From positions 5,376-14,575 of the forward strand of contig NZFT01000075.1 in NCBI GenBank assembly GCA_002690755.1: a stretch of 9,200 nt of DNA. The letters are read 5' to 3'. Shown here piece after piece: positions 1-6,520 of the stretch. The position numbers and the translations under genes are program-made. Below the pieces are notes generated by a model. That model had not been told where the DNA came from, ran no database searches, and saw only the letters and a program-made list of their open reading frames with translations. Positions within the stretch are counted from its first letter, which is position 1, and each line of letters starts with the position of its first letter. Origin of the DNA: Phycisphaerae bacterium (GTDB taxonomy: Bacteria; Planctomycetota; Phycisphaerae; Phycisphaerales; SM1A02).

Positions 1-2047
1 CGTCGGGGGCCGCGATCCAGGCCGGCAGGTACCAGGTCGCCGCGATGAGCACGGTCAGGATCGCAAGCGGCATGCACCGCAACGCCTCGAGGAATCCGCC
101 CCGACGCCATCGGCCGATGAACAGTCCGCTGTAAAGCAGCCCGAGCGGGTACACCATGACGGGAACGGCCATCAGCCCCAGGGCGCCGGCCACCACGAAG
201 AGGAACCCCGATCCCGGGCGATCACGTTGCAACGCGGGAAGCAAGGCGATCATCACGAGCATGGCGGCGATCACCATCGGGTAGCCACGCGCGTTGGTCG
301 CGAGTTCGAGCGTCGAGGGGAGGCAGACGAAGATGGTCGCCGCGATCAACCCGGCGAGATCGCTCCGAAGCCTCGCCGCTGCAATGGCGATCAACGGAAC
401 ACACGCGACACAGAACAACATCGCCGGAAGTCGCACCGCCCAGGGTTCGGTTCCGAAGCACTGGATGCTCGCCCAGACGAGCAACGAGTGCAGCATGTGG
501 TTGTTGGGGGTGTCGTAGCTGCCCATGATGACGAGCGGGTTCGCCAGACCATGAGACATCACGGTGGCGGCCTCGTCCGTCCGCATCGGCACGTCACCAC
601 TGCGAACCACTCCGAAGAGCAGGATCATCACCAACAGCACCGAAGCGGTGCCCAGACCACGTCCGAGCCGGAACATCTCACGAAGACAGGAAACCACGTC
701 CCGCATCCCGCCCGTCATACGGCCTGGTCCGACCCAGGACACCACGAGGGCCAGACAGATCAGCGGGATCAGCAGGACGGGCAGCCTCCCGACGAGGCGT
801 TCGATGCCCCACTCGTCGTATCGAGGTTCGAACCCGCCGGCCGGAACGCCCCGGATCCCGGACTCCATGTCCAACAGCCAACCATGGATCATCGCGGGGC
901 CAATCAGCATCGCCGCCGCCACCATCAGGCCCACGACGATCGTCGGCCCCCACGCGATGGACAGCCATGCGATACCGCGTCGACCGCCGGCGGGTTCAGC
1001 AGCCTCGACCGTCCACCGTCCGAGCATGACGCCGAACAGGCAGGCCGCCGGCACGGTGAGGTGGTGGATCGCATGGAATCCGAGCCCACCGATCGCCGTC
1101 CACCGGCCCCGGTGTCGCGCCATCAGCCCGAAGAGTCTCGATTCGAGGCCGACCCACACCCCGAGGCTGACGATCGCCAGCACGCCGAAGGTTCCCGCCG
1201 CCACGACGACGCCCGTCGCCCAGGCCGTGATCGCCAGCAGTGCGAACAGTGCCGCGAAGGAGATCGAGAGGATCGAGATCCGCGCCATTGGTGATCCGTT
1301 CATCGCCGACGCGAGGGCGGGATGGGTCGCGATCGCCCGACCCCAGGGAATTCCGCGAGCGAACAGGTCGGTCTTCCAGAGACCGGTCGCGGTCCAGGCC
1401 TTGAGATGGGTCCCCTGCGCCTCGGGAAGGACCTCGACGGTGCGTCCGATCGCGCTCAGCCGAAGACCGAACTCGACGTCCTCGATCGAAGGACGCCCGA
1501 ACGCGGCATCGAAGCCGCCGACCGACTCGAACGCATCACGGCGAACCGCGCCGAGTCCCGTCCAAAATCCGGGGACGGGATTCCGGGCCTGCTGATGGAC
1601 CAGGTGATGCCGCAGATTCGCGTAGGTGGCCGCGACCCCCAGGGCCTCGGGCCGATCGTCGTAGGAACCGATGGTGGCGACGATCGACGCCCCGGGGCCG
1701 GCCTTTCGGAGCGGCTGGATCAGACGATCGATCGCATCCGCATGGACGAGCACGTCGGCGTCGATGAAGACCAGCCAGTTGCCTCGCGCGGACGCCGCCG
1801 CCAGATTCCGCGCAACCCCCGGACCCACGGATGTGTCGCCGGTGCGACACGTCCGGATCCACGGTCGCGATCCAGCGACCGATGCGACCGCTCCATCGTT
1901 CGAGGCGTCGTCGACGAGGATCACCTCGGACGAATCACCGATCGCGGCTCGGATCGCGTCGACGCAACGCGACAGATCCGGCCCCCCGTCGTGAACGGGC
2001 ACGATCACCGTGACGTCGATCGACGCATCCGACGCCTCAGGCGTCAA
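1..2047 (-). CDS. GT2 / GT-C fused glycosyltransferase, 3' end beyond window
   Basis: The frame stays open from a TTG start to base 1, giving 682 visible residues; the C-terminus is missing. Residues 12-235 are a GT2 (GT-A fold) domain: opening strand VTVIVPVHDGG, nucleotide-binding Asp pair at 46-47 (ILVDDAS), metal-binding DAD at 96-98, GFWTG at 160-164 and a catalytic-base-like ED at 189-190. Hydrophobic helices follow at about 257-300 and 325-343, as in membrane-anchored GT2 enzymes, then further segments near 360-384, 420-438 and 465-482. From about 465 the protein looks like a GT-C enzyme of the PMT_2/RgtA-like kind: Asp-Glu at 491-492 in the first outer loop, TPNNHMLH at 513-520, RLPA at 539-542 and ARGYP at 586-590. 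GT2 enzymes use nucleotide-sugars in the cytoplasm; GT-C enzymes use polyprenyl-phosphate sugars outside it. Linked use of the two activities is inference. The start overlaps the upstream oxidoreductase by 11 bases. A TGA lies upstream in frame, so TTG at 2047 or 2050 is the only sensible start. Confidence 0.87.
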   Translation of the reverse strand, partial: MTPEASDASIDVTVIVPVHDGGPDLSRCVDAIRAAIGDSSEVILVDDASNDGAVASVAGSRPWIRTCRTGDTSVGPGVARNLAAASARGNWLVFIDADVLVHADAIDRLIQPLRKAGPGASIVATIGSYDDRPEALGVAATYANLRHHLVHQQARNPVPGFWTGLGAVRRDAFESVGGFDAAFGRPSIEDVEFGLRLSAIGRTVEVLPEAQGTHLKAWTATGLWKTDLFARGIPWGRAIATHPALASAMNGSPMARISILSISFAALFALLAITAWATGVVVAAGTFGVLAIVSLGVWVGLESRLFGLMARHRGRWTAIGGLGFHAIHHLTVPAACLFGVMLGRWTVEAAEPAGGRRGIAWLSIAWGPTIVVGLMVAAAMLIGPAMIHGWLLDMESGIRGVPAGGFEPRYDEWGIERLVGRLPVLLIPLICLALVVSWVGPGRMTGGMRDVVSCLREMFRLGRGLGTASVLLVMILLFGVVRSGDVPMRTDEAATVMSHGLANPLVIMGSYDTPNNHMLHSLLVWASIQCFGTEPWAVRLPAMLFCVACVPLIAIAAARLRSDLAGLIAATIFVCLPSTLELATNARGYPMVIAAMLVMIALLPALQRDRPGSGFLFVVAGALGLMAVPVMVYPLGLLYSGLFIGRWRRGGFLEALRCMPLAILTVLIAATWYLPAWIAAPD

Positions 2048-3509
2048 CAACCCGCTCCTCGGTGCGAGGCTTCACGCGGAATTCCTCCTGGTAGGAACGT
2101 TCGACGTTCACCGACCAGGGATCTCCCGCGTGGACCGGATCGATCAGGCGCTCGGCCGCCACCATCGCCGAGACCATCGAATGATCCTGGTTGTTGTAGC
2201 GGTGCATTCCATTGCGTCCCGAGGTCTCGAGGTTCTTGAAACCCTCGAGCCACTGACGGATCGTCTCCACCCGGTCCTGATAGCCGGCGTCGTACACCGG
2301 GTAGGCCTTCTTCTGGCGGATCACCTTGCCGTCGACCACGCTCGACGCCGGTGCGAGCCCGAGTTCCGCGAGTTCCTTGCTCGCCAACTCGATGAGCGTC
2401 TCGTCGTCGGAAGCCCAGAGGCCGTCTCCCTCGTGGCAGAAGTACTCCATCCCGATGCTGGCGGTCGAATCGTCGGGCACCATCTCCTTCGACCAGGCGC
2501 GGAAGTTCTGGATGCGACCGACCTTGACGTTCGGCTCGTGGATGTAGATCCAGTTGTCGGGAAACGGATCCGCGTGATCGAGCACCAGCGTGACGATCAG
2601 GAAGTCGCGGTATCGCAGGCCGTCACAAGCCTCGAGCACCTCAGGCGGCGCGGGCGGGTTCATCGCACGCACCAGCTGCGTGAGCGGCATCGAAGAAAGC
2701 ACCGATCGAGGCGTGACCCGACGCCGATCGCCGTTCCGTGATTCGAGTTCGACTTCCAGGATCCGTTCCCCGTCGTGCTGGAGCGCGGTGGCGGCGATGT
2801 CGAGCCGGACCTCCCCGCCCTGGGATTCGATCCGGTCCGCCGCCCGCTCCCAGAGCTGCCCCGGCCCGAGCCGCGGGTACTTGAACGACTTGATGAGACT
2901 CGTCGACTCGCCGCGCTTGAACACCGCGTCGACCACGGCCTTGAAGAGCGAGAGGTCCTTGATTCGCTGGGCGGCCCAGTCGGCCTGGATCTCGGTACCG
3001 GGAATGCCCCAGACCTTTTCGGTGTAGGTCCGGAAGAAATGCCAGTAGAGCCGACCACCGAACCGGTTGCACACCCACTCCTCGAAGTTCTCCTCGTTCC
3101 GGACCGGAAACATCCGCCACTTCATCCAGCTCAGGCCCGATCGCGCGGATTCCATCAGTCCCAGATTGCCGAGCGCATTTCCAACCCGGAGCGGGTAGTC
3201 GAAGAAGCAGCCGCGGTAGTAGATGCGGCTCGATCGTGGGACGTCGATGAAATCGTCGCCCATCAGATCCTCCCAGAATGCCTTGACCTCCGGCACCTTG
3301 GTGAAGAAGCGATGTCCACCGATGTCGAACCGGTATCCGCGGTGAGATTCGGTCCTGGCGATGCCTCCGACCCGATCACCCGCTTCGATCACGAGGGGAA
3401 CCCGAGTCGCGTCGAGTTCCTGGAGACGCAGTGCCCCGGTGAGGCCGGCCGGGCCTCCACCGATCACCAGCGTGTCGACTGATTCATTCGGACGTTTGTT
3501 GGAAACCAC
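2037..3509 (-). CDS. FAD-dependent oxidoreductase, UDP-galactopyranose mutase / protoporphyrinogen oxidase-like
   Basis: This 490-residue protein begins with a Rossmann FAD-binding fold: GGGPAG at residues 17-22 after a hydrophobic strand, an acidic residue ending strand 2 (VIEAGDRVGG, Glu42), and GGHRFF at 64-69. These features, and the later stretch with WGIPGTEIQADWAAQR, belong to the amine-oxidase/UDP-galactopyranose-mutase-like flavoproteins often found in surface-polysaccharide loci. Members are soluble FAD proteins; mutases of this superfamily interconvert UDP-sugar ring forms, but the substrate here is unknown and a redox role is equally possible. It is first in a two-gene leftward unit with the fused glycosyltransferase, which supports a glycan role. 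I chose the GTG at 3509 because a strong AGGAGAGGG lies 7 bases upstream; a GTG at 3533 would add 8 residues with a poorer site. The length is normal for the family and I see no damage. Confidence 0.88.
   Translation of the reverse strand: MVSNKRPNESVDTLVIGGGPAGLTGALRLQELDATRVPLVIEAGDRVGGIARTESHRGYRFDIGGHRFFTKVPEVKAFWEDLMGDDFIDVPRSSRIYYRGCFFDYPLRVGNALGNLGLMESARSGLSWMKWRMFPVRNEENFEEWVCNRFGGRLYWHFFRTYTEKVWGIPGTEIQADWAAQRIKDLSLFKAVVDAVFKRGESTSLIKSFKYPRLGPGQLWERAADRIESQGGEVRLDIAATALQHDGERILEVELESRNGDRRRVTPRSVLSSMPLTQLVRAMNPPAPPEVLEACDGLRYRDFLIVTLVLDHADPFPDNWIYIHEPNVKVGRIQNFRAWSKEMVPDDSTASIGMEYFCHEGDGLWASDDETLIELASKELAELGLAPASSVVDGKVIRQKKAYPVYDAGYQDRVETIRQWLEGFKNLETSGRNGMHRYNNQDHSMVSAMVAAERLIDPVHAGDPWSVNVERSYQEEFRVKPRTEERVVDA
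2055..2060 (-). promoter_or_regulatory. Ribosome binding site for the TTG-initiated glycosyltransferase
   Basis: GAGGAG on the minus strand lies inside the last codons of the oxidoreductase gene. It is 7 bases before the TTG at 2047 and 4 bases before the TTG at 2050. The spacing favours the inner TTG. The overlap suggests translational coupling. Confidence 0.55.
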
Positions 3510-3516
3510 TTTCCAT

Positions 3517-3525
3517 CCCTCTCCT
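3517..3525 (-). promoter_or_regulatory. Ribosome binding site deciding the oxidoreductase start
   Basis: AGGAGAGGG on the minus strand ends 7 bases before the GTG at 3509. It lies inside the coding sequence if the upstream GTG at 3533 were used, so it argues for the shorter protein. Confidence 0.55.
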
Positions 3526-3540
3526 GCGATCACGGCGTTC

Positions 3541-3557
3541 CCACCAGACGTTGGTGG
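3541..3557. repeat. Small inverted repeat in the leader of the leftward unit
   Basis: CCACCA and TGGTGG form a perfect 6-base-pair stem around a 5-base loop. It sits about 30 bases upstream of the oxidoreductase start, in what would be its 5' leader. No T-run follows on either strand, so it is not a standard terminator. It could be a leader hairpin or chance. Confidence 0.3.
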
Positions 3558-3655
3558 CCATTCCGGATACGAGTCGCGAACACCGCCTCATCGAAACCAT
3601 CGCGGCCGAAACCTTCCGGCTCCGATCCGAATTCGAGGCGCATCCCACGTTCGGC

Positions 3656-3684
3656 TTGGATTGACCGACCCTCAATAGTACAGT
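3656..3684 (+). promoter_or_regulatory. Candidate rightward promoter of the HprK-like/ABC exporter operon
   Basis: TTGGAT (3656-3661) and TACAGT (3679-3684) are separated by 17 bases and resemble -35 and -10 elements with three and four matches. Transcription would start near 3691, about 30 bases before the first gene. It overlaps the candidate leftward promoter, so the two may compete or be co-regulated. Confidence 0.3.
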
Positions 3685-3703
3685 GACCCCTTCAATTCGC
3701 GAA
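3675..3703 (-). promoter_or_regulatory. Candidate leftward promoter
   Basis: On the minus strand TACTAT (3680-3675) is a reasonable -10 element preceded by TG. Seventeen bases upstream is TTCGCG (3703-3698), which matches only three of six -35 positions. It would give a leader of about 160 bases before the oxidoreductase. This is the most A+T-rich patch between the two divergent genes. Consensus matching in high-GC DNA is weak evidence. Confidence 0.2.
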
Positions 3704-3705
3704 TT
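3694..3705. promoter_or_regulatory. 12-base palindrome, possible operator
   Basis: AATTCGCGAATT is a perfect palindrome lying just after the predicted rightward start site and overlapping the candidate leftward -35. A dimeric repressor bound here could affect both arms. No regulator gene is visible nearby, so this is only a positional argument. Confidence 0.3.
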
Positions 3706-3722
3706 CAATCCGCCAAATCGGG

Positions 3723-4823
3723 ATGAACCGCATGCCGGACGTCCAGCAGAGTCCTGATCAACGATCATTGAAGGGCGATACCTCGACCGATTACCCCGGC
3801 GAAGCCGCGGTCACCTTCGACTTCCATGGCTTTCGGATCGTCGCACGCAGCATCGGCGATCCGGTCCGGGTGTCCGATATCACGGCGGACTTCTCGCTCT
3901 TCACGACCGCTCCGGGTGGCCATCACGATCTCGAAATCATTTTTCACGACTTCGCAAGCCGGCCGACGCTTCCCCGACTCCAGGCCGTCCAACACACGCC
4001 ACGCAACGTGGTCTACCGCGACGGCGAACGATCATTCCTCGACTACGGCGGACGCGCGTTGAGCGTGATCAGCGATGGCGGACGTCGCTGCGAGATCCAT
4101 TCCGATGATCGCCATCTCGCCCACGAGGCGGCGTTCCTCACGGTGCTTTCGCACGTCGGGGCCCACTTCGATCACTCCGGACGGACGCGGGTCCATGCCC
4201 TCGGCCTGGAGGCCGGGGGTCGCGCCGTGCTGCTCCTCCTCCCCAGCTCGGGTGGCAAGACCACCATGGCCCTTCGCATGCTGCAGACCGATGGCGTGCG
4301 GGTGCTGTCCGAGGACTCTCCATTGATGCGGCGGGACGGGTCGATCGATCCGTTTCCCATCCGGATCGGGGTCCGGCCCGGTACCCCGATCCCCGACGTC
4401 CCGGCCTCGATGCGGCTCGACATCGAGCGGATGGAATTCGGACCGAAGACGCTGATCGACATGCAGGCGTTCGAGTCGCGGCTCTCCGGACCGGTTCCGA
4501 TCGGGGCGATCCTCATCGGCAAGCGATTCACCACGGGCCACTCACGCATCGTTCCGCTGCCCCGCCGTGCCGCGATCCGCCCATTGATCTCCGACGCGGT
4601 GGTCGGGCTCGGCCTCTATCAAGGCGTCGAGTTCGTGCTCCAGAGTTCCGCCCTGGAGCTCTTCGGCAAGGGTGGACTCGCCCTCTCCCGACTCCGCACC
4701 AGCCTCGCGATCGCACGGCGGGCCGAGGTGCACCGGTTCGAGATGGGCCCGGGCATCGAACAGACCGGCGACGTGCTCGAAGCGTTCCTCCGTGATTTCG
4801 CCGCCCGAAACGCGGGAGACTGA
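3723..4823 (+). CDS. HPr kinase-like P-loop protein
   Basis: This 366-residue cytoplasmic protein has a C-terminal half resembling the HprK/P serine-kinase C-terminal domain. The stretch HALGLEAGGRAVLLLLPSSG is followed directly by GKTT, with the phosphate-binding loop at about 174-181. It continues with GVRVLSEDSPL (acidic pair 197-198) and then PFPIRIGVRPG (210-220), the usual order in HprK-related kinases. The N-terminal 150 residues match nothing I recognise. The P-loop reads PSSGGKTT, with Pro where the first Gly of a classical Walker A motif would be. True HprK phosphorylates HPr on serine, but no HPr gene is in view, and related proteins occur in polysaccharide and peptide-modification clusters with unknown targets. 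It opens the rightward operon, 1 base before the permease. ATG at 3723 has a weak ribosome site; the in-frame ATG at 3732 is an alternative. The fold call is fairly firm and the substrate is unknown. Confidence 0.8.
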   Translation: MNRMPDVQQSPDQRSLKGDTSTDYPGEAAVTFDFHGFRIVARSIGDPVRVSDITADFSLFTTAPGGHHDLEIIFHDFASRPTLPRLQAVQHTPRNVVYRDGERSFLDYGGRALSVISDGGRRCEIHSDDRHLAHEAAFLTVLSHVGAHFDHSGRTRVHALGLEAGGRAVLLLLPSSGGKTTMALRMLQTDGVRVLSEDSPLMRRDGSIDPFPIRIGVRPGTPIPDVPASMRLDIERMEFGPKTLIDMQAFESRLSGPVPIGAILIGKRFTTGHSRIVPLPRRAAIRPLISDAVVGLGLYQGVEFVLQSSALELFGKGGLALSRLRTSLAIARRAEVHRFEMGPGIEQTGDVLEAFLRDFAARNAGD

Positions 4824-4824
4824 G

Positions 4825-5700
4825 ATGAACGCCGCCGATGCGCCCGCGCCCAACGGACCCGGCGACCTCGCCGGAACCGCCCCCGACACCACCGTGATCC
4901 AGCCGATCTCGGGTTGGCCCACCCTTGGTCTCCGCGAACTGTGGCGACATCGGGAGCTGGTCCTGGTGTTCGCGTCCCGCGACGTCCGGGTGCGTTACAA
5001 GCAACGCGCGGTGGGCATGGGATGGGTGATCCTGCAACCGCTCCTGACCATGGCGATCTTCAGCGTCCTCTTCGGACGGATGATGAAGGTCCCATCGAAC
5101 GGCGTCCCCTATCCGCTGTTCGCACTCTGCGGGCTCGTGGCCTGGACCTATTTCGTTCATGGAACCACGAAGTCCACGATCATCCTCGCCAACAACCGCG
5201 ACCTGCTCACCAAGGTCCGCTTCCCCCGCCTCGCCCTTCCCTTCGGAACCCTCGTGGGCGGGTTGGTCGACTTCGCGATCGGCTTCGGGCTGCTGGTCGT
5301 CGCGCTGGCGTGGTTCGGCGTCACGCCGGGCTGGAATCTCGTCACCCTTCCCCTCGCGGTGGGATTGCTGCTGGTGACCACGCTCACCTCCAGCCTCTGG
5401 TTGTCGGCGACGAACGTTCGTTACCGCGACGTGGAGAACGCGCTGCCGTTCTTCAGCCAGCTGCTTCTGTTCCTCTCGCCGATCGCCTATCCGGCGACGA
5501 TGATCCCGGACTCGTGGCGCTGGCTCTACGCGGTGAACCCGATGAGCACGGTGATCTCGTTCTTCCGCTTCGCGCTCCTCGGCGACGACGCCGCGGTCCA
5601 CCCGGCCTGGATCGTCTCCGTGATCGTCGCCCTGCTCGGCTGCTGGACGGGCATCCTGTATTTCCGCCGTCAGGAGGACCGGTTCGCCGATGCCGTCTGA
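4825..5700 (+). CDS. Polysaccharide ABC exporter permease (Wzm/TagG/KpsM type)
   Basis: This 291-residue inner-membrane protein is the channel half of an ABC-2 exporter for a lipid-linked glycan. The family hallmarks are clear: SRDVRVRYKQRAVGMGWVIL near 51-70, QPLLTMAIFSVLFG at 71-84, GVPYPLFALCGL near 93-104, NNRDLLTKVRFPRLALP around 123-139 and NVRYRDVENALPF at 197-209. About six hydrophobic segments lie near 66-86, 97-117, 141-163, 170-194, 207-224 and 262-281. The length is close to the family norm. The first 45 residues are a Pro/Ala/Gly-rich cytoplasmic extension before the amphipathic region. ATG at 4825 is chosen because GGGAG (4814-4818) is 6 bases upstream; the open frame extends further left but only through the preceding gene. 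It begins 1 base after the HprK-like stop and overlaps the ATPase gene by 11 bases. Confidence 0.94.
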   Translation: MNAADAPAPNGPGDLAGTAPDTTVIQPISGWPTLGLRELWRHRELVLVFASRDVRVRYKQRAVGMGWVILQPLLTMAIFSVLFGRMMKVPSNGVPYPLFALCGLVAWTYFVHGTTKSTIILANNRDLLTKVRFPRLALPFGTLVGGLVDFAIGFGLLVVALAWFGVTPGWNLVTLPLAVGLLLVTTLTSSLWLSATNVRYRDVENALPFFSQLLLFLSPIAYPATMIPDSWRWLYAVNPMSTVISFFRFALLGDDAAVHPAWIVSVIVALLGCWTGILYFRRQEDRFADAV

Positions 5701-6520
5701 CCTCCCGATGATCGAAGCACGAGGCCTCTCGAAGCGGTACCGCCGCGATCGCGGGCGAATCGTCGAGTCCATGGGGATGCATCACCTGCTCGGCGAACTC
5801 GCGAGCATGCCGTGGCGGGCCGCCCGCCGCGCCCTCGACCCGGGCGATCAGGATCGATCACCCCGGGACGACGGGATGTTCTGGGCCCTGGACGACGTCT
5901 CCTTCGATCTGCGTGCCGGCGAGACCCTCGGCGTGATCGGGGAGAACGGCGCCGGCAAGAGCGTGCTTCTCAAGCTCCTCGCGCGGATCACCCCACCCAC
6001 CCGAGGCACCGCGATCGTCCGTGGTCGCGTCGGGGCGATGCTCGAAGTCTCGGCCGGTTTCCACCACGAGCTCACCGGGCGGGAGAACGTCTATCTCAGC
6101 GGCGCCATCCTCGGCATGTCGCAGCGGGAGATCACCCGCCGTTTCGACCGGATCATCGAGTTCGCCGAGATCGAGGACGCCATCGAGACCCCGGTGAAGC
6201 GATACTCCAGCGGAATGACCGCCCGACTCGCGTTCTCGGTCGCGGCGCACCTCGACGCCGAGATCATGCTGGTCGACGAAGTGCTCGCGGTGGGCGACAC
6301 CGCCTTCCGCACCAAGTGTCTCGACGCGATGCGGTCACTCGCCCGGTCCGGCCGTTCCATCGTCTTCGTGAGCCACGAACTCGACATGCTGGAACGATTG
6401 TGCGACCGCGCGATCCTCGTCGATCACGGTCGGATCCTCGACGACGGTGAACCCGGAACCCTGATCGGACGGCATCGAAGCGACGCCGACAGGTCCGCCG
6501 TGACGGAGCATCCCGCATGA
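5690..6520 (+). CDS. Polysaccharide ABC exporter ATP-binding protein (Wzt/TagH type, short form)
   Basis: This 276-residue cytoplasmic ATPase powers the preceding permease. It has Walker A GENGAGKS at 84-91, the region AMLEVSAGFHHELTGRENVY typical of polysaccharide-export ATPases at 116-135, signature YSSGM at 172-176, Walker B EIMLVDEVLAVGD at 191-203 (Asp196, Glu197) and switch His229. An insertion of about 35 residues between the first strands (roughly 25-62) is usual in this subfamily. The protein ends soon after the nucleotide-binding domain, so it lacks the C-terminal glycan-recognition domain of long O-antigen Wzt proteins; chain-end recognition by this subunit is therefore unlikely. 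ATG at 5690 overlaps the permease end by 11 bases, with AGGAGG at 5672-5677 somewhat far upstream (12 bases); ATG at 5708 is a weaker alternative. Its TGA overlaps the next ATG. Confidence 0.95.
   Translation: MPSDLPMIEARGLSKRYRRDRGRIVESMGMHHLLGELASMPWRAARRALDPGDQDRSPRDDGMFWALDDVSFDLRAGETLGVIGENGAGKSVLLKLLARITPPTRGTAIVRGRVGAMLEVSAGFHHELTGRENVYLSGAILGMSQREITRRFDRIIEFAEIEDAIETPVKRYSSGMTARLAFSVAAHLDAEIMLVDEVLAVGDTAFRTKCLDAMRSLARSGRSIVFVSHELDMLERLCDRAILVDHGRILDDGEPGTLIGRHRSDADRSAVTEHPA

Noticed and set aside
227..2239. Long rightward open frames of 305 to 355 codons over the left end
   Set aside because: Their products are Arg/His/Asp-rich with no domains. They lie antisense to a frame with clear glycosyltransferase motifs, so they are shadows of high-GC coding DNA.
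3484..3768. Leftward 94-codon open frame across the divergent gap
   Set aside because: It has no recognisable domain or ribosome site, and it overlaps the starts of two real divergent genes.
4528..5772. Leftward 414-codon open frame opposite the permease
   Set aside because: It is low-complexity and rich in Glu, Arg and His. The opposite strand encodes an unmistakable ABC-2 permease with membrane segments and a ribosome site.
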